From NCBI GenBank assembly GCA_029990205.1, contig JAPEKQ010000003.1, forward strand, positions 62,001 through 126,000: DNA of 64,000 nucleotides, given 5' to 3'. This stretch comes from a bacterium. Lineage in GTDB: Bacteria; Joyebacterota; Joyebacteria; Joyebacterales; Joyebacteraceae. A model generated the notes under the pieces. The model made no database searches, was not told the DNA's origin, and was given only the letters and a program-made list of their open reading frames with translations. Shown piece by piece: positions 9,786 to 19,394 of this stretch; position 1 is the stretch's first letter; every line of letters begins with the position of its first letter. Position numbers and translations under genes: made by a program.

Positions 9786-10738
9786 AGCGCTATCTCGTGA
9801 CCGGAGCGGCGGGCTTCATCGGCTCGCATGTTTCCGAGCGGCTGATCGACGCAGGTTCGGAGGTCGTCGGAGTCGACTGCTTCACCGACTACTACCCGAG
9901 GGAGATCAAGGAGTCGAACCTGGAGCGGTTGAGGTCGTCGGACCGGTTTCAGCTGAGCGACGCGGATCTGGCGAGCGCCGAACTCGACCCGCTGCTCGAC
10001 GGGGTCGACGCCGTGATCCACCTGGCGGCACAGGCCGGCGTGCGCGCGAGCTGGGGCAGGAGCTTCCAGACCTATCTCGACTGCAACGTCCGTTCGACCC
10101 AGCGTCTCCTCGAGGCCGTCAAGGGGCGTGATCTCGACCGCTTCGTGTACGCGTCGTCCTCATCCGTCTACGGCCAGACGGATGATCTCCCCATGCGCGA
10201 ACGAGGGCTGACCTGTCCGGTCTCACCGTACGGGGTCACGAAGCTGGCGGCGGAACACCTGGCCGTGCTCTACCACCGGAACTACGGCGTGCCGACCGTC
10301 TCACTCCGGTTCTTCACGGTCTACGGCCCGCGCCAGCGTCCGGACATGGCGTTCCACCGTTTCCTCAAAGCCGGTCTGCTCGGGCAGCCTCTGGAGGTCT
10401 ACGGCGACGGGAGCCAGACCAGGGACTTCACGTTCATCGACGACACCGTCACCGGCATCGTCGCGGCCCTTCACGAGGGCACGCCCGGCGAAGTGTTCAA
10501 TCTCGGTGGCGGCGGCAGCGTTACGCTCAATCATGCGCTTGACGTCATCGAGCGCCTGGTCGGCCGAACTCTCGACAGACGGTACGGCGACCAGCAGATG
10601 GGTGATGTCAGTGATACGCGCGCCGACAACTCGAAGGCGCGTCGGATCCTCGGATTCACTCCCGAGACAACGCTCGAGGACGGGCTCGCGAGGGAGTTCT
10701 CGTGGGTTGCCGAACTCTATGGGCACCAGTCGACCTGA
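9782..10738 (+). CDS. NAD-dependent sugar-nucleotide epimerase (UDP-glucuronate 4-epimerase-like)
   Basis: The 318-residue extended SDR protein has the NAD-binding TGAAGFIGSHV, catalytic SSSVYG and YGVTK (YxxxK), and RFFTVYGPRQRPDMA, a signature of UDP-glucuronate/UDP-glucose 4-epimerases. It begins with a GTG in a GTGA overlap. It would make a nucleotide sugar for the glycosyltransferases around it. Confidence 0.85.
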   Translation: MKRYLVTGAAGFIGSHVSERLIDAGSEVVGVDCFTDYYPREIKESNLERLRSSDRFQLSDADLASAELDPLLDGVDAVIHLAAQAGVRASWGRSFQTYLDCNVRSTQRLLEAVKGRDLDRFVYASSSSVYGQTDDLPMRERGLTCPVSPYGVTKLAAEHLAVLYHRNYGVPTVSLRFFTVYGPRQRPDMAFHRFLKAGLLGQPLEVYGDGSQTRDFTFIDDTVTGIVAALHEGTPGEVFNLGGGGSVTLNHALDVIERLVGRTLDRRYGDQQMGDVSDTRADNSKARRILGFTPETTLEDGLAREFSWVAELYGHQST

Positions 10739-10754
10739 CGAAGGAGCGAGACAC

Positions 10755-11699
10755 ATGACGGTGACAATACTCATCCCGCTGTACAACGAGGAGGAGAGTC
10801 TCCGCGAGCTCATCGACGCCATCTCGGCGGCGATGTCGCCGACCGGCTGGGCCTGGGAGGTCCTGTTCATCAATGACGGAAGCACCGACGGGTCGCTCGA
10901 CATCCTGCACGAGCTCCATGGCGCGTGGGACAACGTCGAGGTCATCTCCTTCGGCAGGAACAGCGGGAAGGCCGCCGGGCTGGCGGTCGGTTTCGCCGAG
11001 GCGCGCGGGGATGTCGTCGTCACGATGGACGCCGACCTCCAGGACGATCCCGCGGAGATCCCGGGGATGATCAGGAAGCTCGACGAAGGGTACGACCTTG
11101 TCTCCGGTTGGAAGAAGGAGCGACACGACCCGCTCTCGAAGCGGATCCCGTCGAAGCTCTTCAACGGTGTGACGCGAATGGTCAGCGGGCTGACGCTCCA
11201 TGACATGAACTGCGGTCTGAAGGTCTACCGGAAAGAGGTCGTCAAGACCATCAGGGTCTACGGGGAGCTCCACCGCTACACGCCGGTGCTCGCGCACTTC
11301 GCAGGGTTCCGTGTGACGGAGACAGTCGTGCGCCACCACGCCAGGAAGTTCGGCCAGTCGAAGTACGGCATAGAGCGCTTCGCGCGCGGCGGCTTCGACC
11401 TCCTCACGGTGCTCTTCCTTCGGCGCTACCTGACGCGGCCGCTGCACCTCTTCGGGATGATGGGGTCCGTTCTCTTCCTTGGTGGATTCGGTATCGGCAT
11501 CTACCTGACGATCGTCAAGATCATGGGCGGCGCCATCGGGAGACGGCCTCTTCTGACACTTGGGATTCTCTTGATCGTCGTGGGCGTGCAATTCGTGTCG
11601 CTCGGGCTCCTCGGTGAGATGATAGCCAATCTCAGGAGCACGGGGGTGACCTATCCGATCCTCGAGCACCTCAAGCCGCGCGGAGGGAACCGTGGCTGA
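10755..11699 (+). CDS. DPM/GtrB-type family 2 glycosyltransferase with two C-terminal membrane helices
   Basis: The protein has 314 residues. The start is the ATG behind AAGGAGCGAG; the frame is open further upstream but overlaps the epimerase. The GT-A domain has ILIPLYNEEESLREL, FINDGSTDGSLD and TMDADLQDDP, and QSKYG near residue 200. Two transmembrane helices end the protein. This is the GtrB/ArnC-type layout that transfers a sugar to polyprenyl phosphate at the inner membrane. Confidence 0.87.
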   Translation: MTVTILIPLYNEEESLRELIDAISAAMSPTGWAWEVLFINDGSTDGSLDILHELHGAWDNVEVISFGRNSGKAAGLAVGFAEARGDVVVTMDADLQDDPAEIPGMIRKLDEGYDLVSGWKKERHDPLSKRIPSKLFNGVTRMVSGLTLHDMNCGLKVYRKEVVKTIRVYGELHRYTPVLAHFAGFRVTETVVRHHARKFGQSKYGIERFARGGFDLLTVLFLRRYLTRPLHLFGMMGSVLFLGGFGIGIYLTIVKIMGGAIGRRPLLTLGILLIVVGVQFVSLGLLGEMIANLRSTGVTYPILEHLKPRGGNRG

Positions 11700-12882
11700 C
11701 GCACCTGCGCCGGAGACCAGGGCTCTGAACGACGAGGCCGCCCGCATCGCGATCGTCGGGCCGGCCTACCCGCTGCGCGGTGGGAATGCGCTGTTCGTCG
11801 CGCACCTCCTCGACGCGCTCCGGCAGGATCACGACGTCTACGTCGTCTCGTACAGCCGCCTCTATCCGAAGCTGCTGTTCCCGGGCAAGACCCAGATGAA
11901 CGTCAGCCACGACCCGGTCAAGACGACGCCCTCGCGGCAGCTGGTTGACTCGATCAACCCGCTCAGCTGGTTTCGGACCGCCTCGTGGGTGTGCGAGCCG
12001 AAACGCTGCCCCGATCTCGTCGTGTTCACGTGGTGGAACCCGTTCTTCGGTCCGGCGCTCGGCGCGATCGCGCGGCTCGTGAAGCGCCGATGCGGCGCGG
12101 GGATCGTCTTCGTCGCCGAGAACGTCGTCTCGCATGAGAACCGTTTCGTCGATCGGTTCCTCACGCGCTTCGCGCTGGCGGCCGCCGACTACTTCCTTGT
12201 GCTCTCGGGTGTCGTAGCGCGCCGGATCCAGTCGCTCTTCCCCGGGGTCCCGATGCGTCAGGCCGCGCTTCCCATCTACGACTGCTATCGACCGGAGGGG
12301 ATCGACCGGGATGCCGTGCGGTCGAGACTCCGGCTCACCAGACCAACGATCCTCTTCTTCGGATACGTCCGCGCCTACAAGGGGCTCAGGTATCTCCTTG
12401 AGGCCATGCCGGACGTGCTGAAGAAGCACGACGTCCAGCTTCTGGTCGTCGGTGAGTTCTACGATGAGCGACAGCGGTACGAACGCTTGATCAACAAGCT
12501 CGGGATCCGGGAGGCGGTCACCGTGGTGGCAGAGCACGTCCCCGACGAGGCGGTCGGCGAGTATTTCATGGCGTCGGACGTAGTCGTGCTGCCGTATCTC
12601 TCCGCTACACAGAGCGGCATCACGCAGATAGCGTACGCATTCGGCCTCCCCGTCATCAGCACCGATGTCGGGGGGCTCCCCGAGGTGGTCAAGAACGGCG
12701 AGACAGGCTATATTGTAGAGTCGGGGAGTGCTGAAGCGCTCTCGAGCGCAATCGTACGGTTCTTCGAGGGAAACGAGCGGGCGACGCTCGAACAGGGGGT
12801 CGCCCGGGAGGCTCGGGCCGACCATGCTGGAGCCCTCATGCGCCGGGCGATCGCCGACTTCCTCGAACTCGGGGGGGAATAG
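11692..12882 (+). CDS. GT4-type glycosyltransferase
   Basis: The 396-residue GT-B protein starts with GTG overlapping the previous gene by 8 bases. It has RIAIVGPAYPLRGGNALF at the N terminus and a second Rossmann domain with ILFFGYVRAYKGLRYLLEA. The donor-binding signature near the C terminus is LPYLSATQSGITQIAYAFGLPVISTDVGGLPEVV. It is expected to add a sugar on the cytosolic face of the membrane; specificity is unknown. Confidence 0.88.
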   Translation: MADAPAPETRALNDEAARIAIVGPAYPLRGGNALFVAHLLDALRQDHDVYVVSYSRLYPKLLFPGKTQMNVSHDPVKTTPSRQLVDSINPLSWFRTASWVCEPKRCPDLVVFTWWNPFFGPALGAIARLVKRRCGAGIVFVAENVVSHENRFVDRFLTRFALAAADYFLVLSGVVARRIQSLFPGVPMRQAALPIYDCYRPEGIDRDAVRSRLRLTRPTILFFGYVRAYKGLRYLLEAMPDVLKKHDVQLLVVGEFYDERQRYERLINKLGIREAVTVVAEHVPDEAVGEYFMASDVVVLPYLSATQSGITQIAYAFGLPVISTDVGGLPEVVKNGETGYIVESGSAEALSSAIVRFFEGNERATLEQGVAREARADHAGALMRRAIADFLELGGE

Positions 12883-12883
12883 C

Positions 12884-13792
12884 GTGTCGCTCCCGACCGT
12901 GACGGCGGTGGTCATCAACTGGAACGGGACTCCCGTGATCGGACCCTGCCTCGACTCGCTCCTCGCGTCGACGTATGAGCGGCTCACGGTCATGGTCGTC
13001 GACAACGCCTCCGAGGATGACTCGGTGCGGGTCATCCGCGACCGGTACCCGTCTGTCCGCATCGAAGAGACAGGGAGGAATCTCGGTTACGCCGGTGGCG
13101 CGAACCACGGTCTGAGAGCCGCACGAGCCGCCGGGACCGACTTCATCCTCCTGATGAACAACGACGTCGAGATCGCGCCGGACGCGGTGCGCGAACTCGT
13201 GAGCGCGGCGCGCGACCACTCGGACGCCCTGCTGCTCGGACCGAAGATCTACTATTTCGACGAGCCGGACGTCATCTGGTCGGCGGGCGGCGCCGTCTCG
13301 TTCTGGACCGGCCACATCCGGCATCTTGGTATCCGCGAGCGCGACCGGGGTCAGTTCGATGACGTGCGCGAGGTCGACTATCTGACCGGGTGCGCCGTCC
13401 TGCTGCCGACACGAATGCTCGAGACGGTCGGTGAACTGGACGAGACCTACTACATGTACAATGAGGACACCGACTGGTCGACTCGCGCCACACGGTCCGG
13501 CGGGAAGGTCCTCTATGTACCGACCGCGCGGCTCTGGCACAAGGTGTCATCGAGCTCGGGCGGGGGACTGACGAGCTACAAGATCTACCACCGGATACGC
13601 AGCACGCTGTCGTACTTCAAGCGGTACGCGGCCTGGTATCACTGGCTGGGCATACTTCCAGCGACGGGTGTGCGGACGGTCGTGTTCGCGCTCACGCAGA
13701 TCGCTGGCGGCGACGGCGGTCGGGTCACGGCGCTCGTTCGCGGGTTTGCAGACGGCGCCATGGGGAGGCGGAGGGGCTATACCAATGACTAA
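12884..13792 (+). CDS. Rhamnosyltransferase-like family 2 glycosyltransferase
   Basis: The 302-residue protein starts with a GTG directly after the GT4 stop, with GGGGGGA overlapping that stop. It resembles WbbL-type enzymes: VVINWNGTPVIGPCLDSL, VVDNASEDDSV, ETGRNLGYAGGANHG, LLMNNDVEI (DxD), and the acceptor-side YYMYNEDTDWSTRA. The C terminus ends in a short amphipathic or membrane region. The frame is open upstream, but only as a shadow of the previous gene. Confidence 0.87.
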   Translation: MSLPTVTAVVINWNGTPVIGPCLDSLLASTYERLTVMVVDNASEDDSVRVIRDRYPSVRIEETGRNLGYAGGANHGLRAARAAGTDFILLMNNDVEIAPDAVRELVSAARDHSDALLLGPKIYYFDEPDVIWSAGGAVSFWTGHIRHLGIRERDRGQFDDVREVDYLTGCAVLLPTRMLETVGELDETYYMYNEDTDWSTRATRSGGKVLYVPTARLWHKVSSSSGGGLTSYKIYHRIRSTLSYFKRYAAWYHWLGILPATGVRTVVFALTQIAGGDGGRVTALVRGFADGAMGRRRGYTND

Positions 13793-15164
13793 GCGAATGC
13801 ACTTGCTCACAGGTTCACTTCTGGTGGTCGCGGCCATCATCGCGAGCGCGGTCCTTCTGTCCGGGTGTGCGTCGGATGCCACCGGGGACGGCCGGCCACG
13901 CGTGATCATCTTCGGCATCGACGCGGCGAACTGGAACGTGCTGACTCCGATGCTCGAGGCCGGCGAACTACCCAACATCGAGCGGCTCGTGCGCGACGGT
14001 TCGTTCGGCGTGCTCAAGAGCGGAGAGCCCATCCAGTCACCGCAGATGTGGACGTCGATCGCCACGGGCGTCGTGCCCGAGCGGCACGGCATCACGGGGT
14101 TCACGGCGGAGGTTCCCGGGAGCGACAACGAGCTCCCCGTGACCAATAACATGCGCCGGGTGAAGGCGTTCTGGAACGTTCTGAGCGAAGAGGATGTGAC
14201 GGTGGGGATCGTCGGGTGGTGGCCGAGCTGGCCCGTCGACGAGGTGAACGGTTTCATGATCGCGCAGCGCGCGTGGCCGATGAACTGGTCGCTCCACGGG
14301 ATACCCTTCGGGGCGGCGCGGGACCGGAACGGCCGGCTCATCGTCCAGGACTTCCCGGGACGGACGTATCCGGAGAGCCTGTATGAGGACTTCGAGCAGT
14401 TCGTGATGACCGAGGAGGATGTGACGCTGCAGGAGCTCAACAGCTTCTTCGCGGACTCCCGTTTCACCGATCCCCGGAAGCAGTTCCATGCGCGGTGGGT
14501 CTACGCCAAGGACAGGACGTTCGCGGACGCTGGTCTCCACTACTTCAAGCAGGAGACGCCCGAGGTCTTCGCGATCTACCTGCAGGGGACCGACGTGGTC
14601 TCGCACTACTACTGGGGCTATCAGACGGATGAGGGATACACGGTATCGCCGGAGGACGAGCGACTCTACGGCCGCGTGGTGCGCGCCTACTACGCCTTCG
14701 TCGACGGCGTCATTGGCGATTTCCTCGACGCGGCGCCGGAGGGAACGGCGGCGCTTCTCATATCGGACCACGGATTCGAGACGAAGCGAGACCTGAAGGT
14801 CCGCTGGGAGCGTGGAGAGGCCATCCGCACGCTGGAGGGGAACAAGGACGTCCCGTGGGACCATGGCACCGACGGCGCCATCATCTTCGCCGGACCCGGC
14901 ATCAAGAGCGGTGAGCGCGCGGACGACCTCTCGGTCGTCGACGTCATGCCGACGCTGATGGCCTACCTCGGCCAGCCGGTGGCGGAGGACCTCGACGGAC
15001 GCCCCGCCGTCGCGCTCTTCGAAGACGACTATCTCAGCGCCCACCCGATCGAGTGGGTCGCGACATACGAAACGGGGGAGGCCCGGGGTGATGACACCCC
15101 GATGGCCTCACCGATGGACGAGGGCATCAAGGAGAAGCTGCGGTCGCTCGGCTACATCGAGTAA
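13785..15164 (+). CDS. Alkaline-phosphatase-superfamily lipoprotein (type I phosphodiesterase/NPP-like)
   Basis: The protein has 459 residues with a lipoprotein signal (LLSGC, Cys28). The catalytic domain starts at VIIFGIDAANWNVL and has SPQMWTSIATG (probable nucleophile region), RHGITGFTAEV and SDHGFETK as metal-binding blocks. It is predicted to be exported and membrane-anchored and to act on a phosphate ester of the glycan or lipid. The C terminus, MDEGIKEKLRSLGYIE, matches that of the second phosphatase-superfamily protein encoded at 16337. The GT9 gene lies between them. Confidence 0.8.
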   Translation: MTKRMHLLTGSLLVVAAIIASAVLLSGCASDATGDGRPRVIIFGIDAANWNVLTPMLEAGELPNIERLVRDGSFGVLKSGEPIQSPQMWTSIATGVVPERHGITGFTAEVPGSDNELPVTNNMRRVKAFWNVLSEEDVTVGIVGWWPSWPVDEVNGFMIAQRAWPMNWSLHGIPFGAARDRNGRLIVQDFPGRTYPESLYEDFEQFVMTEEDVTLQELNSFFADSRFTDPRKQFHARWVYAKDRTFADAGLHYFKQETPEVFAIYLQGTDVVSHYYWGYQTDEGYTVSPEDERLYGRVVRAYYAFVDGVIGDFLDAAPEGTAALLISDHGFETKRDLKVRWERGEAIRTLEGNKDVPWDHGTDGAIIFAGPGIKSGERADDLSVVDVMPTLMAYLGQPVAEDLDGRPAVALFEDDYLSAHPIEWVATYETGEARGDDTPMASPMDEGIKEKLRSLGYIE

Positions 15165-15187
15165 CCGTCTCCGAACCCGGGAGAGAC

Positions 15188-16297
15188 ATGGACACGAGCG
15201 CACGATCGGACTGCAGGCACTATGTCGGCGACCGGCCCTGCGAGTGGGGCGGGCCCTGTGATGGATGCTCGCACTACAGCGCGATGGGAAGACGCATTCT
15301 CATCGTGAAGCTCGCCGCGGCCGGGGATGTCCTGCGGACGACGGCGGTGCTGCCGCCTCTGAAACGCAAGTACCCGGAATCGTATATCGTGTGGGTGACC
15401 GACGCGATCTCGGCCGCGTTCCTCGAGCACAACCCGTATGTGGACCGCGTCATGCCGTTCGGCTTCGCGTCGCACGTCGAACTCGCGGCGCAGCGGTTCG
15501 ACGAGGTCATCTGTCTCGACAAGGAGCAGCGGGCAGCGGCGTTCGCGGCCTCAGTGACGGCCGACCATCGCCTGGGCTACGGGCTCACCGAGTGGGGCAC
15601 CGTCTTGCCGATCAGCGAGGGAGCCCGATATGACTTCGAGCTGGGACTGTCGAACCAGAGGAAGTTCCACGAGAACGTGCGGAGCGCACCGGACATCTAT
15701 TGTGAAGTGGCCGATCTCACATACGAAGCCGACCCGTACATGCTGGTGCTTCCCGAGCAGTCGCTCGAGTACGCCCGCGAGTTCCTCGGCGGGTTCGCCC
15801 CCGAGGAGCCACTGATCGGCCTCAATGTCGGCGCCGGCGGAGTCTTCGCGAACAAGGCATGGACCGCCGAGGGGTACGCCGAACTCGCCCGACGCGTCGT
15901 GTCGGACCTTGGAGGCACCTGCATCGTGCTGGGCGGTCCCGACGATCGCGACCGAATGGCCCGCGTGGTCGAGCTCTCCGGCGGAGCCGCACTCGACGGA
16001 GGGACACACTCCCTTCTGGACTTCTCAGCGATCGTCGCGCATATGGACGCGGTGGTCACGGGAGACACGATGGCGCTGCACATCGCGGTCGCCGTCGGCG
16101 TGCCGGTGCTGGCCATGTTCGGGCCCACGGTACCACAGGAGATAGAGCTCTACGGTCGGGGGCGGAAGCTGGTCTCGCCGGCCGAGTGCGCGCCGTGCTA
16201 TCTGCGCGCCTGCGACCGGAGTCCGAGCTGCATGGACCGGATCGAGGTAGACACTGTCATGGACGCGCTGCGCGGGGTACTCGCCGACGACGCGTAG
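15188..16297 (+). CDS. GT9 (heptosyltransferase-family) glycosyltransferase with N-terminal cysteine cluster
   Basis: The protein has 369 residues. From residue 35 it is a standard GT9 protein: RRILIVKLAAAGDVLRTTAVLPPLK, then the donor-binding TGDTMALHIAVAVGVPVLAMFGPT. Before that is a four-cysteine cluster (C9, C18, C24, C27 within CRHYVGDRPC and CDGCSHY), which looks like a small metal site. More cysteines occur near the C terminus (CAPCYLRAC). Heptosyltransferase relatives act on lipopolysaccharide core; the acceptor here is unknown. Confidence 0.83.
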   Translation: MDTSARSDCRHYVGDRPCEWGGPCDGCSHYSAMGRRILIVKLAAAGDVLRTTAVLPPLKRKYPESYIVWVTDAISAAFLEHNPYVDRVMPFGFASHVELAAQRFDEVICLDKEQRAAAFAASVTADHRLGYGLTEWGTVLPISEGARYDFELGLSNQRKFHENVRSAPDIYCEVADLTYEADPYMLVLPEQSLEYAREFLGGFAPEEPLIGLNVGAGGVFANKAWTAEGYAELARRVVSDLGGTCIVLGGPDDRDRMARVVELSGGAALDGGTHSLLDFSAIVAHMDAVVTGDTMALHIAVAVGVPVLAMFGPTVPQEIELYGRGRKLVSPAECAPCYLRACDRSPSCMDRIEVDTVMDALRGVLADDA

Positions 16298-16336
16298 GAG
16301 CAGGACCGCTCAGCAGAGTTTCGGCCGGGAGAACCG

Positions 16337-18124
16337 ATGAGCCACGTCACACAGACATCAGACGCTTCCGCGAGAAACGCCGCCTCCGAGGTGGCCGTCT
16401 TCGCTGCGGCGTTCGCGCTGCTCGTGGCCGCTGTGCTCGGGGCGCTCGGTCTGCGTACGAGCGGCTTCACGTTCTCGCTCGCGATCCGTCAGCTGCTCCC
16501 GCTCGTCCTCTTGAGCTTCGTGGCGTATCTCGTGCTCGGCTTCATCGTGCTGATCCCGGGATTCAGGCGTCGCCGCGCGCGCACCGGCGTCCAGACACAG
16601 AGCCGACTCGCCTTCGCGATGACGACGGTGACACTGTGGGCGTTCCTCACAGTGAGCTTCCTTCCCGTGAAGGGATCGGAGACATTCGTGCGCGCCGGGA
16701 CGCTGACGACGTTCCAGCTCAACATGCTCGGGCTCGCGGGCGTCTTCGTCATCGGCCTCCTCGCCGGATGGCTCGTCTCGTTCCTCCTGCTCAGACTCCT
16801 GCGCGCGCTTCACGGGACCATGACGGCGAAGACCCTGCGTCTGCTCGGGTTCGGTCTTGCCGGACTCGCCGTCATCGCGCTCTTCGTCGGCCCGACGCTC
16901 CGCGCGCGGGGCTACTCCCACCTGCCGTTGCCCGACCACGGGACGTGGGACGAACGCCCCAGACTGGCGCTCGTCGGTGTCGACGGTTGCGACTGGGAGA
17001 TGCTCGGACCGCTCGTCGAGGCGGGGGAGCTCCCGAACTTCGCGCGCCTGATGGAGCGCGGTTCGTACGGCCCGCTGCTCTCCATGGACCCGATGGTCTC
17101 GCCGAGGATATGGACGACGATCGCGACTGGAGAGATGCCTGAGGAACACGGCATCGTCGGCTTCACGAACGCCGCCGGCGTTCCGGTCAACGCGCGGATG
17201 CGACGGTCGCCCGCGCTCTGGGAGATCGTCTCGGCGTACGGGGGCGTCGCCGCGGTGAACGGGTGGTACGTGACCTGGCCCACCGACGACGTCCGTGGCT
17301 ACATGGTATCCGACCGTGTTCACAGCCTGCTCCGCGGCGCAACCCAGATCTGGCATTCGATAGAAGGTGAGCCCACGAACGAGCGGCTTGCGCGATTCGG
17401 CGAGTTCACCTTCGACAGCGGGTACAAGCGATTCCCGAAGAGCGAGACAGCCTACCAGCAGAACCGGATCGTGGACGAACCGCTGCGCTGGGGATACCTG
17501 CGTGACACGATCTACGGACGACTCTCGCACGAGCTTCTGCCGAGATACGAGCCGGACCTGGCGCTGGTGTACTTCCGCGGCGTGGACTTCGTGCAGCACT
17601 TCTTCTGGCAGTACACCGACCGCGCCGAGTTTCCCGGAGTCACGGACGAGCAGGCAGTCGAGTACGGGGAGGTCATCGCCAACTACTACCGCTACCAGGA
17701 CGGACTCCTCGGACGTCTGCTTGATGACCTCGGCGACGAGGTGAACATCCTCCTGGTGTCGGACCACGGGTTCACGGCGCGTATCCATCTCGATCCGAAC
17801 ATGCCGGAACTGACGGGAACGCACGACCGCCGTGGTGTGATCATCGCCGCCGGGCCGGACCTCCGGAGCCTGGGTTTCGTGGAAGGGGCGACCATACTCG
17901 ATGTGGCTCCCACGTCGCTGGCCGTGCTCGGCCTTCCCGTGACGGGAACGATGGACGGACGTGTGTTGTCCGAGCTTCTCGAGCCGGAACATCTTGAACG
18001 CCACCCGACGCAGATCGTCGAGGGCTATGGCGCCGCTCTGGGCCGCTCGGTCGAGACCGAGTCGGGTTCCAGCATGGACGAGTCCATCAAGGAACAGCTG
18101 AGGTCGCTCGGATACATCCAGTGA
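16337..18124 (+). CDS. Membrane-anchored alkaline-phosphatase-superfamily protein
   Basis: The 595-residue protein has about five N-terminal transmembrane segments (roughly residues 20-190) followed by a phosphodiesterase/phosphatase domain starting at LALVGVDGCDWEML. Blocks match the lipoprotein paralog encoded at 13785: SPRIWTTIATG, EEHGIVGFT and SDHGFTARIH. The architecture recalls phosphoethanolamine-transferase-like enzymes that modify surface glycans, but no specific activity can be assigned. It ends MDESIKEQLRSLGYIQ, nearly the same as its paralog. Confidence 0.8.
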   Translation: MSHVTQTSDASARNAASEVAVFAAAFALLVAAVLGALGLRTSGFTFSLAIRQLLPLVLLSFVAYLVLGFIVLIPGFRRRRARTGVQTQSRLAFAMTTVTLWAFLTVSFLPVKGSETFVRAGTLTTFQLNMLGLAGVFVIGLLAGWLVSFLLLRLLRALHGTMTAKTLRLLGFGLAGLAVIALFVGPTLRARGYSHLPLPDHGTWDERPRLALVGVDGCDWEMLGPLVEAGELPNFARLMERGSYGPLLSMDPMVSPRIWTTIATGEMPEEHGIVGFTNAAGVPVNARMRRSPALWEIVSAYGGVAAVNGWYVTWPTDDVRGYMVSDRVHSLLRGATQIWHSIEGEPTNERLARFGEFTFDSGYKRFPKSETAYQQNRIVDEPLRWGYLRDTIYGRLSHELLPRYEPDLALVYFRGVDFVQHFFWQYTDRAEFPGVTDEQAVEYGEVIANYYRYQDGLLGRLLDDLGDEVNILLVSDHGFTARIHLDPNMPELTGTHDRRGVIIAAGPDLRSLGFVEGATILDVAPTSLAVLGLPVTGTMDGRVLSELLEPEHLERHPTQIVEGYGAALGRSVETESGSSMDESIKEQLRSLGYIQ

Positions 18125-18161
18125 CAGACCTGACGCGAACCGCCATCCCCCTGGAGGGAGA

Positions 18162-19394
18162 TTGACGCCACGCGGCATACTGCCCGGATCGGGAGCGCAT
18201 ACGCGCGTCGGCAATGTGTTTGCCGTCATCGTGGCCGGGGCGCTGCTTCAGGTCCTCACACAGACGGTTCTCGCTCGCGGTCTCCCGAAGCCCGAGGTCG
18301 GGCTGATATCCCTGATCATCGGAGCGCTTCCGCTCGTCTCGACGCTGAGTCTGCTCGGACAGGACTCCTCGATCGTCCGCCACCTGTCGCGAGACGACGC
18401 GTCCGCATACCTTCTCTCCTCACATGCCCGCCGCGTCATCATCATCGTCGCGTCACTCGGCGCGCTGCTCGCGCTCCTCGGCGGCTTCTACTACGCGCTC
18501 GCCGGCGTCGCGCTCGCCGCGATGGTCGTCCTCGTGGCCTCGCTGAACACGGTGACCATCGTCACGGCCTTCCAGCGCGCGGCACATCGCTACGAATCCG
18601 CCATTCTCGGCACGCGACTTCCCGTCATCGGCACCGCCGTCGCGCTCACGGTCGCGTACGGCACCGGCAGGCTGACTCAGGGAATCGCGCTCTGGATACT
18701 CCTCGCGGCCTACGCGGCAAGCGCGCTCGTGCTGCTTGCACGGCGTCCGTTCCCCGGAGGCGTCGGATCCCTGGGGACCGAGCCCGTTCCCGCGCGCGTG
18801 TTCCGCGAGGGATTCCTCTTCCTCGGACTCAGCGTTTCGCTGTCGGTCATGGTGAGCATGGACCGGCTCGTCATCACGAAGCTGATGACGCTCGCCGATG
18901 TCGCCGTCTATTCGACCGTCTTCTCCATCACAAAGGGCTTCGATTTCCTGTTCTACGCGATCGGGTACGTGCTGATGCCGGTGCTCAGCCGCGCCGATAA
19001 GGTCGATCTCAGGCGCCCGGCCCTCGCCATCACCGGTCTCGCCGTCCTCGCGGCCGCCGGCTACCTGGTCCTCGGCGACGATGTGGTCCACCTGCTCTTC
19101 AAGGGCCGCTACGACGCGGGCACCTATCTCATCCCGGCTTTCGTCTTGTCGGGTGTGTTGAAGCTGTTCTACTCTATTCCGTCCAGTTTCATAGGCGGGA
19201 GGGCACCGACACGAGCCGTCAGGCAGTTCATGCTCGTCAATCTCGGCACGATGTTCCTGAATGTCGCGCTCGATATCGTTCTTATCCTCAGAATGGGACT
19301 TCTGGGAGCAGCCATCGCGACAGCGATCGCCTGGGGGCTTCGTCTGATCGGCGGCCTCACCATCATGCATATCCACAAAGGACGGGGTAGATGA
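18162..19394 (+). CDS. Oligosaccharide flippase (Wzx / MATE-like)
   Basis: The protein has 410 residues and begins with TTG a few bases after GGAGGG. It is almost wholly hydrophobic, with about 12 predicted transmembrane segments. The SMDRLVITKLMTLADVAVYSTVFSI region and the late YSIPSSFIGGRAPTRAV are typical of polysaccharide flippases of the Wzx/RfbX family. It would move lipid-linked oligosaccharide across the inner membrane. It overlaps the YfhO-like gene by four bases. Confidence 0.82.
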   Translation: MTPRGILPGSGAHTRVGNVFAVIVAGALLQVLTQTVLARGLPKPEVGLISLIIGALPLVSTLSLLGQDSSIVRHLSRDDASAYLLSSHARRVIIIVASLGALLALLGGFYYALAGVALAAMVVLVASLNTVTIVTAFQRAAHRYESAILGTRLPVIGTAVALTVAYGTGRLTQGIALWILLAAYAASALVLLARRPFPGGVGSLGTEPVPARVFREGFLFLGLSVSLSVMVSMDRLVITKLMTLADVAVYSTVFSITKGFDFLFYAIGYVLMPVLSRADKVDLRRPALAITGLAVLAAAGYLVLGDDVVHLLFKGRYDAGTYLIPAFVLSGVLKLFYSIPSSFIGGRAPTRAVRQFMLVNLGTMFLNVALDIVLILRMGLLGAAIATAIAWGLRLIGGLTIMHIHKGRGR

